From contig JAEWGK010000204.1 in assembly GCA_023388385.1 (NCBI GenBank), forward strand, positions 1 through 16,122: a stretch of 16,122 nt of DNA, in the 5' to 3' direction. The notes under the pieces are model-generated. The model saw nothing but the letters and a program-made list of their open reading frames with translations, ran no database searches and was not told the origin of the DNA. How positions within the stretch are numbered: the first letter of the stretch is position 1; each line of letters begins with the position of its first letter. The translations under genes were made by a program, and so were the position numbers. The DNA is from Actinomycetes bacterium. Lineage in GTDB: Bacteria > Actinomycetota > Actinomycetes > Mycobacteriales > Mycobacteriaceae. Shown here in pieces: positions 6,750 to 16,122 of the stretch.

Positions 6750-6763
6750 CGGACGTGGCCGGG

Positions 6764-7948
6764 CTACGCTTTCGCGCGCTCGGAGGGGCCGCCCGAACCG
6801 CCCGAACCGCCCGAGCCCTCCTCCCCGGCAGCGGCGCGGGCCGCGACGCGGTCCCGCAGCCTGCCGGCCAGGCGCAGGAACGCCTCGTCGCTGACCAGCG
6901 GAATCCCCTTCCGGTGGGCGTGCATGGCCTTGCCGTGCAGCTGGTCGGGCGTGACGTCGGCGGGCTGGTTGCACACGAGCACGGAGGTCTCGCGCGTGAC
7001 CTTCTCCGAGTATGCGAGCCCGGCGGCGACGCCCGCGGCGATGAGCTCGTCGGCGGGCACGGTGACCTCGGGTGCGAGGGCGAATTCCATGCCCTCCTCG
7101 AGCCGCCCGCCGTGTTCGTAGACGCCGGGGTTGGGCAGGGGCCGCGGGGCGTTCATCGCGTCGACGCGGATGGACGATCGCTGAAGGCCGTGCGAGTCCG
7201 AGCGCAGATCGGACGCGGCCCACGTCGCGATGGTGCCCGCCAGCGCCGGGTCCGCCGCCGCCCGCGCGAGCTGCTCCAGGTGGAGGCGGCGCAGGACGTC
7301 GGCCTCGAGCATGGTGCGCTCTCGCTCGGGGACGCCGATGTTGTCGGTCGACGCCACCGGCGACGGCGCGGGGATGCCGTAGGCGCGGGCGACGCCGAAC
7401 AACCGCCGGTCGTCGGGCCGCATGCCCTGGCGGCGTGTCGTCGCGAGGGTGTCGGTCACCGTCGCCGGCGACGGCATCGGGCCGGAGCGCGGCCGTCGTC
7501 CGCGGCCGCGGCGGTTGCGCCCGGCACGTCCCGCCTGACGACGCGCGCGCTGCGCCTCCTCGATCACGAACCCCCAGTTCATCGGCAGGTTGTGCGTGAC
7601 GACGTCCCGATCCGCCACGAATTCCGCGATCTCCGCGAGTTTCGTCCCGAAGCGGGGCGAGCCCTCGAGGTCCTCCGGCGTGAGGCCGTGGAGGTGGGCG
7701 GGGCCGGGGTCCTCGCCGACCGTGAAGGTCGAGTGCCACTCGTCCTCGACGATGCCGCCGGGGCCGTAGGCCAGAATGCCGAGGGCCACGAGGCGCGAGG
7801 TGCGGGGGTGGATGCCGGAGGCGCGGACGACGACGGCGACGTGCCCGCGCGGACCCGATCCCCCGGCCCCGGAGGGCGCGCCGGAGCCGGCGGCGTCGGC
7901 GCGGGAGCCGTCGCCGCCGGCGTCGTCACGCAACTGCGAACCGGTCAC
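6764..7948 (-). CDS. DnaQ-like protein with degenerate exonuclease fold and BRCT domain
   Basis: The 394-residue product resembles proteins annotated 'DNA polymerase III epsilon subunit' next to leuA in corynebacteria. The fold signs of a DnaQ/DEDD exonuclease remain: a first strand (HVAVVVRASGIHPRTSRLVALGILAY, 36-61), HLHGLTPED (85-93), THNLPMNWGFV (118-128) and DTLATTRR (166-173). The catalytic residues do not: strand 1 has RAS where the DxE pair should be, exo II has N124 instead of Asp, and the exo III stretch RERTMLEADVL (209-219) lacks the histidine. An arginine-rich insert (133-154) interrupts the domain. The C-terminal part (about 285-362, SEKVTRETSVLVCN...GKAMHAHRKGIPLVSDEAF) is BRCT-like, as in NAD-dependent ligases. 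The tail has GGS repeats. The GTG start, 5 nt after the leuA stop, has only a weak ribosome site, so the start is uncertain. A scaffold role in DNA repair is inference. Confidence 0.8.
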   Translation of the reverse strand: MTGSQLRDDAGGDGSRADAAGSGAPSGAGGSGPRGHVAVVVRASGIHPRTSRLVALGILAYGPGGIVEDEWHSTFTVGEDPGPAHLHGLTPEDLEGSPRFGTKLAEIAEFVADRDVVTHNLPMNWGFVIEEAQRARRQAGRAGRNRRGRGRRPRSGPMPSPATVTDTLATTRRQGMRPDDRRLFGVARAYGIPAPSPVASTDNIGVPERERTMLEADVLRRLHLEQLARAAADPALAGTIATWAASDLRSDSHGLQRSSIRVDAMNAPRPLPNPGVYEHGGRLEEGMEFALAPEVTVPADELIAAGVAAGLAYSEKVTRETSVLVCNQPADVTPDQLHGKAMHAHRKGIPLVSDEAFLRLAGRLRDRVAARAAAGEEGSGGSGGSGGPSERAKA

Positions 7949-7953
7949 CTGGG

Positions 7954-9878
<1,925 letters not shown>

Positions 9879-9882
9879 TGTG

Positions 9883-9924
9883 TCAGGCCCCGCCGCGGCG
9901 AAGAAGGAGGAGTGCGCGCTGCAT
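9883..9924 (-). CDS. leuL: Leucine leader peptide of leuA
   Basis: This 13-residue frame reads MQRALLLLRRGGA and holds four consecutive leucine codons (ctc ctc ctt ctt, 9901-9912). It lies 108 nt upstream of leuA on the same strand, directly behind a TATAAG box, with competing stem segments after it. These are the hallmarks of an attenuation leader whose ribosome stalls when charged leucyl-tRNA is scarce. There is no ribosome site. The ATG is 9 nt past the -10 box, so it may be translated from a near-leaderless transcript. The frame remains open upstream (MTARWRKYKLRH...), but that would start before the predicted transcription start. Confidence 0.75.
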   Translation of the reverse strand: MQRALLLLRRGGA

Positions 9925-9933
9925 GTGACGCAG

Positions 9934-9939
9934 CTTATA
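9934..9939 (-). promoter_or_regulatory. -10 box of the leuA leader promoter
   Basis: TATAAG matches TATAAT at five of six positions and sits in a short AT-rich patch (aaatataag). A TGAC-containing sequence (atgacg) lies 15 nt upstream as a poor -35. The leader-peptide ATG follows after 9 nt. Confidence 0.6.
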
Positions 9940-9998
9940 TTTCCGCCACCGCGCCGTCATATCGGGGCCCGCGCGCGGGGGTGATCCGCCGTGCCCCG

Positions 9999-10844
9999 CT
10001 ACGTCTCGCGGCGCGCCAGCTCCACGGTCGCCGCGACCATGGCGGCGAGGGCCAGCGCCATCCACACCCAGCCGACGCCGTGGACCTGGAAGCGCTCGCC
10101 CAGGATGGCGTAGCCGAGGACGAAGGCGACGACCGGCTCCGCCGTCGTCATCGCCGGCAGCGAGTTCGACAGCGGCCCGGCGTTGAACGCGGCCTGCTGC
10201 GCCAGCGTGCCGACGATCATGAGCGACGCCAGCAGCCACAGCTCCCACGCCGTCGCCGCGGCGCCGGGGCCCTTGTGCACCGCGATGTCGACGACCGCCT
10301 TGCCCAGCACCGCGAAGAAGCCGTAGAGGAAGCCCGTCGCCAAGCCGAGCAGCAGCGCGCGATCACCGGGCAGCCGCGTGCGGGCCAGCAGGAACATCCC
10401 GCAGAAGACGGCGGCGCCGATGGCCAGCGCCGGAACCCAGACCTTCGGGCCCGGCACGCCCGCGGCCTCCGTGGGCCTGCCCAGGATGACCAGGACCGCG
10501 ACGGAGACGGTGAGGACGGCCGCCCACGCGGTCTCGAGGACGTTGATGCGCCGGCCGTTGACGCGCGCCGACAGCGGCAGGGTGAACATCAGCTTCATCA
10601 CCAGCAGCGGCTGCACCAGCAGCAGCGAGCCGAACGCCAGCGCGCCGACCTGGAACACGTAGCCCAGGACCGCCAGCCCGATGCCGCCCCACCACGCGGG
10701 CCGGCTGACGACGGCCCAGATCCCGCGGATGCCGGAGTCCCCGTCCGGGGCGATGTCGGCGAGCTGGTGGCGGATGACGGTGCCCGCCGCGACCGACAGC
10801 GCCGACAGCAGGCCCAGGGCGACGGCGAGGACGATGCTGAGCAC
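9999..10844 (-). CDS. DMT-family (EamA-like) membrane permease
   Basis: The 281-residue product is highly hydrophobic, with nine or ten predicted membrane helices, among them a GLAVLGYVFQVGALAFGSLLLVQPLLV segment and the pair VWVPALAIGAAVFCGMFLLA and ALLLGLATGFLYGFFAVLGKA. The segment NSLPAMTTAEPVVAFVLGYAILGERF (about 229-254) is the usual closing motif of drug/metabolite transporters, in which two five-helix halves pair. Transport direction and substrate cannot be told. Its place between leuA and lysC suggests amino-acid efflux only by association. The start is GTG at 10844 without a clear ribosome site, but a TAGGGT box ends 8 nt before it, so the mRNA may be leaderless. Its stop lies just upstream of the leuA leader promoter, which makes separate transcription of leuA likely. 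Confidence 0.85.
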   Translation of the reverse strand: MLSIVLAVALGLLSALSVAAGTVIRHQLADIAPDGDSGIRGIWAVVSRPAWWGGIGLAVLGYVFQVGALAFGSLLLVQPLLVMKLMFTLPLSARVNGRRINVLETAWAAVLTVSVAVLVILGRPTEAAGVPGPKVWVPALAIGAAVFCGMFLLARTRLPGDRALLLGLATGFLYGFFAVLGKAVVDIAVHKGPGAAATAWELWLLASLMIVGTLAQQAAFNAGPLSNSLPAMTTAEPVVAFVLGYAILGERFQVHGVGWVWMALALAAMVAATVELARRET

Positions 10845-10852
10845 GATTCACC

Positions 10853-10858
10853 ACCCTA
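10853..10858 (-). promoter_or_regulatory. Candidate -10 box of the DMT permease gene
   Basis: TAGGGT on the minus strand ends 8 nt before the GTG start. The same hexamer at the same distance precedes the ECF sigma gene in this window. No -35 box is visible. The spacing predicts a leaderless transcript. Confidence 0.45.
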
Positions 10859-10985
10859 GCGGCCCGACCGGGCCTTTTCCGCATCGCGGGTGCTGGCGGT
10901 CTGTGGTGGGCGCCGTTGCGCGATCCCGCCATGTGGACACCCGCGGCCGGGCATCGGCGCAGGTCCCGGGCGGCGGCTCCCGTCG

Positions 10986-11013
10986 TTCGCCCAGGGCCGG
11001 GCTGGTGTATCGT
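10986..11013 (+). promoter_or_regulatory. Candidate lysC promoter
   Basis: TTCGCC (10986-10991), a 16-nt spacer and TATCGT (11008-11013, with TG two bases before it) form a moderate promoter match in the 264-nt divergent gap between the permease and lysC. It would give a leader of about 90 nt that carries two hairpins before the ribosome site. Confidence 0.4.
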
Positions 11014-11026
11014 ATGCCCAGCAATT

Positions 11027-11088
11027 CTCCCGCGGCGCGCCCGCGGGAGTCCGCGAGCTAGGACGCGGGCAGGGGCGACCCGCCCGCG
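11027..11088 (+). promoter_or_regulatory. Paired hairpins in the lysC leader
   Basis: Hairpin 1 is ctcccgcgg (11027-11035) with ccgcgggag (11041-11049), nine perfect pairs around a 5-nt loop. Hairpin 2 is cgcgggc (11064-11070) with gcccgcg (11082-11088), ending 5 nt before the ribosome site. The arms can also cross-pair: ccgcggg at 11041-11047 with cccgcgg at 11083-11089. Alternative folds are therefore possible. There is no lysine-codon leader peptide, and I do not recognise a known riboswitch. Confidence 0.5.
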
Positions 11089-11108
11089 GGGATCGGAGGA
11101 CCCCACCT

Positions 11109-13465
<2,357 letters not shown>

Positions 13466-13478
13466 CCGACCCAGCCGT

Positions 13479-13498
13479 GCACCGCTGCGCGCCGGTGC
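13479..13498. terminator. Hairpin between convergent asd and sigma factor genes
   Basis: gcaccg (13479-13484) pairs with cggtgc (13493-13498) over an 8-nt loop in the 43-nt gap between the two stop codons. The stem is 6 bp with no T-run. It is a plausible but weak bidirectional terminator. Confidence 0.3.
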
Positions 13499-13508
13499 GC
13501 CGTCGACG

Positions 13509-14093
13509 CTAGACCGCGCGCAGGCGACCGTGGCCCGCCGGCGCCGCCGCGAAGTCGACCAGGTCCTTGCGGGCGCGGGCGACGCGGGAGCGGATGGTGC
13601 CGATGCGGCAGCCGGCGATGGCGGCGGCCTCGGCGTACGTGTAGCCGAGCACCTGCGTGAGGATGAGCGCCTCGCGCCTGTCCGGGTCCAGCCGGTCCAG
13701 CAGGACCCGGGCGTCGACGATCTCGGACCACGTGTCGGCACCGTCGGCCGGGTGCGGCTCGGCGGATTCGCGGGCGTCGTCCCATTCGATGGCCGACTTC
13801 CGCGGCCGCGCCATGTCGTGCCGCACCGAATCGACCCACACGCGGCGGGCGAGGGAGAGCAGCCACGTGCGCGCGGAGGACCGGGCGGCGAACCGCGGCA
13901 GCGCAGACATGACGCGCAGGTAGGTCTCCTGGGTCAGGTCATCGGCGACGTCGGTGTTGGCCAGGTGGGCCAGCAGCCGCCACACGTCGGTGCGGGTGGC
14001 GCGGATGAACTCCGTCAGCGCGGCGCGGTCGCCGCGGCCGGCCTTGAGGGCCAGGGCGGTGACGCGGTCGTCGTCGCTGCGGTGCGTGGTCAT
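13509..14093 (-). CDS. sigC: ECF-type RNA polymerase sigma factor (SigC-like)
   Basis: The 194-residue protein has the two-domain ECF form. Region 2 spans about residues 20-92, with DDLTQETYLRVM (51-62) and RTWLLSLARRVWVDSVR (75-91) for core binding and -10 recognition. Region 4 spans about 130-180, with the helix-turn-helix LGYTYAEAAAIAGCRIGTIRSRVARARKDL (149-178) for -35 recognition. The location between asd and katA matches sigC of C. glutamicum, which controls a branched quinol-oxidase/respiratory regulon; orthology by position is an inference. No anti-sigma factor gene lies next to it, as expected for SigC. The ATG at 14093 lacks a ribosome site but follows TAGGGT by 8 nt, suggesting a leaderless mRNA. 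Confidence 0.9.
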   Translation of the reverse strand: MTTHRSDDDRVTALALKAGRGDRAALTEFIRATRTDVWRLLAHLANTDVADDLTQETYLRVMSALPRFAARSSARTWLLSLARRVWVDSVRHDMARPRKSAIEWDDARESAEPHPADGADTWSEIVDARVLLDRLDPDRREALILTQVLGYTYAEAAAIAGCRIGTIRSRVARARKDLVDFAAAPAGHGRLRAV

Positions 14094-14101
14094 GGATGCC
14101 G

Positions 14102-14107
14102 ACCCTA
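14102..14107 (-). promoter_or_regulatory. Candidate -10 box of sigC
   Basis: TAGGGT on the minus strand ends 8 nt before the sigC ATG, the same box and distance as at the DMT permease gene. No -35 match is seen. It predicts a start of transcription at the ATG. Confidence 0.4.
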
Positions 14108-14241
14108 CCAGGGGCGCCCGGGAAGCCGGTGGCCGCGGGCGTTCCCAACCGCCCCCGGCGGGATCGGCCGCATGCTGGTATTCCGGGTATAGGGACCTCT
14201 CGCCTAACTCAGTACCGCCTGCGATTGTAGAAAAATATTAA

Positions 14242-14270
14242 TTGCGGGCGACTGATAGGGCGTGTACTGT
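14242..14270 (+). promoter_or_regulatory. Candidate katA promoter with upstream AT-rich stretch
   Basis: TTGCGG (14242-14247), a 17-nt spacer and TACTGT (14265-14270, extended by a TG two bases before) form the best promoter match upstream of katA. It would give a 5' leader of about 115 nt. Directly upstream, 14225-14241 (attgtagaaaaatatta) is the most AT-rich stretch of the window and may be an UP element or regulator site. The rest of the 299-nt sigC-katA gap shows no gene. Confidence 0.45.
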
Positions 14271-14285
14271 GAATCCCGTACGCGC
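14260..14285. promoter_or_regulatory. Imperfect palindrome over the katA -10/start region
   Basis: gcgtgtac (14260-14267) and gtacgcgc (14278-14285) are inverted copies with one mismatch, separated by 10 nt. They cover the -10 box and the expected transcription start, a position suited to a repressor. I cannot assign a regulator. Confidence 0.35.
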
Positions 14286-14392
14286 AAGCGGTTCCGGCGA
14301 CACCACGTCGGACAGCCACCGGGGCCGCCGATGACCACGACGCGAATCTTCCGGAACAGCCGGACGACACCCGACCGCAAGGAGCCTCACAC

Positions 14393-15901
14393 ATGACTTC
14401 CTCCAAGGACATCGCCAACCGGGGCCTGGACACGGGCACCTCCAACGGCCCGACCACCCGCCTCAACGGCGCGCCGGTCTCCTCCGAGCAGCACTCGGTC
14501 ACCACCGGCCCGCAGGGCGGCGTGCAGCTGCACGACGTCCATCTCATCGAGAAGCTGGCCCACTTCAACCGCGAGCGCGTTCCGGAGCGCGTCGTCCACG
14601 CCAAGGGCGGCGGCGCGTTCGGTGAGCTGACGGTCACCGAGGACGTGTCGAAGTACACGAAGGCCGCGCTGTTCCAGCCGGGCGTCGTCACGCCGATGCT
14701 GGCGCGCTTCTCCACCGTCGCGGGCGAGCAGGGCTCCCCGGACGGCTGGCGCGACGTTCGCGGCTTCTCCCTCCGCTTCTACACGGAGGAGGGCAACTAC
14801 GACATCGTCGGCAACAACACCCCGGTGTTCTTCATCCGCGACGGCATCAAGTTCCCGGACTTCATCCACTCGCAGAAGCGACTCCCGGACTCGGGTCTGC
14901 GCGACGCGAACATGCAGTGGAGCTTCTGGACGTCCTCGCCCGAGTCCGCGCACCAGGTCACGTACCTGATGGGCGACCGCGGCATCCCGAAGACCTGGCG
15001 CAACATGGACGGCTTCGGCTCGCACACCTACCAGTGGATCAACGAGGCCGGCGAGCGCTTCTGGGTCAAGTACCACTTCAAGACCCGCCAGGGCTGGGAT
15101 TACCTGACCGACGCCGAGGCCGAGGAGCTCGTCGGCAAGGACGCGGACCACTCCCGCCACGACCTGTTCGACGCCATCGAGCGCGGCGACTACCCGACCT
15201 GGGACGTCAAGGTCCAGATCATGCCGTTCGACGAGGCCGCGGACTACCGCTTCAACCCGTTCGACCTGACCAAGACCTGGTCCCAGAAGGACTACCCGCT
15301 CATCCCGGTCGGCCACTTCACGCTGAACCAGAACCCGCGCAACTTCTTCGCGCAGATCGAGCAGGCCGCCTTCGCCCCGTCGAACCTGGTCCCGGGCATC
15401 GGCTACTCGCCGGACAAGATGCTGCTGGCCCGCGTGTTCTCCTACGCGGACGCGCACCGCTACCGCCTGGGCGCCAACTCCGACCAGCTGCCGGTCAACC
15501 GCCCGATCAACCAGGTCAACACGTTCTCGCAGGACGGCTTCGGCACCTATCACTTCGCCGACCCGTCGCTGCCGGTCCATGGCTCCAACGTCGAGCACCG
15601 CGGCGGCCAGGAGACCTCCGACGCCGGCGACCTGGGCCTGTGGGCCTCCGAGGGCGAGGAGCCCTTCCGCGGCGCCTACGTCGCCCACGCGGAGGACGAC
15701 GACTTCAGCCAGGCCGGCGATCTGGTCCGCAACGTCATGGACGACGCGGAGCGCGACCGTCTGGCGGGCAACATCTCCCGCGCGATGCAGGGCGTCTCGC
15801 CCGAGGTCGAGGAGAAGTGCTACGAGTACTGGACCAACGTCGACGAGTGGCTCGGCAACGAGGTCCGCGCCCGCTTCGCGGAGCTGAAGGCGCAGTCCTA
15901 G
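14393..15901 (+). CDS. katA: Monofunctional haem catalase
   Basis: KatA breaks down hydrogen peroxide to water and oxygen in the cytoplasm. The 502-residue product is a small-subunit haem catalase. The active-site stretch [15 protein letters not shown] (58-72) carries the distal histidine H69, N142 lies in [11 protein letters not shown] (140-150), and the proximal haem ligand is Y351 in [14 protein letters not shown] (347-360, R at 347). Other family segments are [13 protein letters not shown] (118-130) and [11 protein letters not shown] (153-163). No signal peptide is present. The ATG at 14393 has AAGGAG at 14379-14384 with 8-nt spacing. It diverges from the sigma factor gene across a 299-nt gap with its own promoter. 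In corynebacteria catalase is commonly under peroxide and iron control, but no such site is certain here. A strong hairpin follows the gene. Confidence 0.97.
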   Translation: MTSSKDIANRGLDTGTSNGPTTRLNGAPVSSEQHSVTTGPQGGVQLHDVHLIEKLAHFNRERVPERVVHAKGGGAFGELTVTEDVSKYTKAALFQPGVVTPMLARFSTVAGEQGSPDGWRDVRGFSLRFYTEEGNYDIVGNNTPVFFIRDGIKFPDFIHSQKRLPDSGLRDANMQWSFWTSSPESAHQVTYLMGDRGIPKTWRNMDGFGSHTYQWINEAGERFWVKYHFKTRQGWDYLTDAEAEELVGKDADHSRHDLFDAIERGDYPTWDVKVQIMPFDEAADYRFNPFDLTKTWSQKDYPLIPVGHFTLNQNPRNFFAQIEQAAFAPSNLVPGIGYSPDKMLLARVFSYADAHRYRLGANSDQLPVNRPINQVNTFSQDGFGTYHFADPSLPVHGSNVEHRGGQETSDAGDLGLWASEGEEPFRGAYVAHAEDDDFSQAGDLVRNVMDDAERDRLAGNISRAMQGVSPEVEEKCYEYWTNVDEWLGNEVRARFAELKAQS

Positions 15902-15929
15902 CCTTCCGCGGCCCGCGCCCTCATCCCCC

Positions 15930-15949
15930 GCCGGGGCGTCGACCCCGGC
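15930..15949 (+). terminator. First hairpin downstream of katA
   Basis: gccgggg (15930-15936) pairs with ccccggc (15943-15949) around a 6-nt loop, 29 nt after the katA stop. No T-run follows. It may act with the stronger hairpin further on. Confidence 0.4.
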
Positions 15950-15979
15950 AGGGAGGGGGAGGGTTCGGCGCGGATCGGC

Positions 15980-16013
15980 GACGCCGCCGACCCCTACGGG
16001 GGTCGGCGGCGTC
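15980..16013. terminator. 15-bp hairpin with UACG tetraloop between convergent genes
   Basis: A perfect 15-bp stem (15980-15994 with 15999-16013) closes on tacg, giving cUACGg in the plus-strand RNA, a member of the very stable UNCG tetraloop class. It lies between katA and the convergent gene that ends at 16036. There is no T-run on either side, which is common for high-GC actinobacterial terminators. A bidirectional terminator is the most likely role. Confidence 0.65.
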
Positions 16014-16035
16014 ACGATGCCCGGGCGGACGCGGA

Positions 16036-16122
16036 TTACGCCCAGAGCTTGTCGATGCCCTCCAGGGAACCGAACCAGTCCTTCACGGCCGAGGCGGGAT
16101 CGTCGGGGCGGATGTCGTGGAG
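16036..16122 (-). CDS. C-terminal end of an unidentified protein (partial)
   Basis: An open frame on the minus strand enters from the right edge and ends with TAA at 16036-16038. The last 28 residues read LHDIRPDDPASAVKDWFGSL, then EGIDKLWA. Codon use is like the neighbours (G/C at third positions), and its end lies 22 nt beyond the strong hairpin, so a real convergent gene is likely. I do not recognise the family from this tail and assign no function. Confidence 0.6.
   Translation of the reverse strand, partial: LHDIRPDDPASAVKDWFGSLEGIDKLWA

Larger units (their letters stand above)
6382..6763. other. 382-nt gene-free spacer with repeats
   Basis: The spacer lies between the end of the DnaQ-like gene and the start of the ABC ATPase gene, both on the minus strand. 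I see no credible gene in it: the open frames are arginine/tryptophan/glycine-rich with no ribosome sites. It holds, left to right, the candidate ABC promoter, a 6-bp hairpin (gcctca-acctc-tgaggc, 6486-6502), the four-part nested inverted repeat (6510-6642) and the G-rich period-9 tract (6710-6749). Confidence 0.8.

Noticed and set aside
6790..6816. Three 9-bp direct repeats (cgcccgaac type) as a repeat array
   Set aside because: They encode the Gly-Gly-Ser linker repeats near the C-terminus of the DnaQ-like protein; three short in-frame units need no separate explanation. They are not a CRISPR array.
10861..10878. ggcccg-ac-cgggcc followed by tttt as a plus-strand terminator
   Set aside because: No plus-strand gene ends upstream: the preceding gene runs the other way and starts here. 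The stem is short with a tiny loop.
11014..11061. 15-codon upstream frame [15 protein letters not shown] as a lysC leader peptide
   Set aside because: It has no lysine or threonine codons and no ribosome site, and its ATG lies next to the -10 box, upstream of the expected transcription start.
10890..11108. In-frame upstream extension of lysC
   Set aside because: LysC begins [12 protein letters not shown] with a good ribosome site at 11094-11100; the upstream residues are Gly/Arg-rich and lie over the leader hairpins.
14387..16015. A 542-codon open frame antisense to katA (and similar long antisense frames over leuA, asd and sigC)
   Set aside because: katA is certain by its catalytic motifs, and the antisense frame has Val/Leu/Arg-rich shadow composition.

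Overview
This is a high-GC actinobacterial chromosomal segment, most likely from Corynebacterium or a close relative. The evidence is gene content and order: dnaX end, ybaB, recR, gatD/murT, a DnaQ-like BRCT protein, leuA, a DMT permease, lysC, asd, an ECF sigma factor of the SigC type, and a catalase. As I recall it, this order matches the lysC/asd and leuA neighbourhood of Corynebacterium glutamicum. Two further signs agree: an aspartokinase of exactly 421 aa with an internal 172-aa beta-subunit start, and several starts only 7-9 nt downstream of a TAnnnT -10 box, which suggests leaderless mRNAs.

Layout. Positions 1-1406 (+) hold the DnaX C-terminus (inside a perfect 108-bp palindrome at the very edge of the window), the nucleoid protein YbaB and the recombination mediator RecR. 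Positions 1427-3513 (-) hold murT-gatD, the peptidoglycan D-glutamate amidating pair, with a 4-nt overlap and a private promoter. Positions 3556-6381 (-) are a three-gene DrrAB-type ABC-2 exporter cassette with overlapping genes, inserted into what I remember as a murT/dnaQ-like junction in relatives. Positions 6382-6763 are a gene-free stretch with a nested inverted repeat and a G4-type repeat. Positions 6764-9774 (-) hold leuA followed by a DnaQ-like protein whose exonuclease residues are missing. Upstream of leuA is a leader peptide with four consecutive leucine codons and competing stem segments, a likely attenuator. Positions 9999-10844 (-) encode a DMT-family permease. Positions 11109-13465 (+) are the lysC-asd operon. 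Positions 13509-14093 (-) encode an ECF sigma factor, diverging from katA (14393-15901, +). A strong cUACGg-loop hairpin separates katA from the end of a convergent unidentified gene at the right edge.

The genes cover replication and repair (dnaX, ybaB, recR, DnaQ-like), cell wall (murT, gatD; lysC and asd also feed diaminopimelate), aspartate-family and leucine biosynthesis, efflux, and respiratory/oxidative stress (sigC, katA). I found no CRISPR array, tRNA, rRNA, IS element or phage gene. The most unusual items are the inactivated DnaQ-BRCT protein, the nested repeat plus G4 tract beside it, the leucine leader, the MurT without Cys4 residues, and the edge palindrome.
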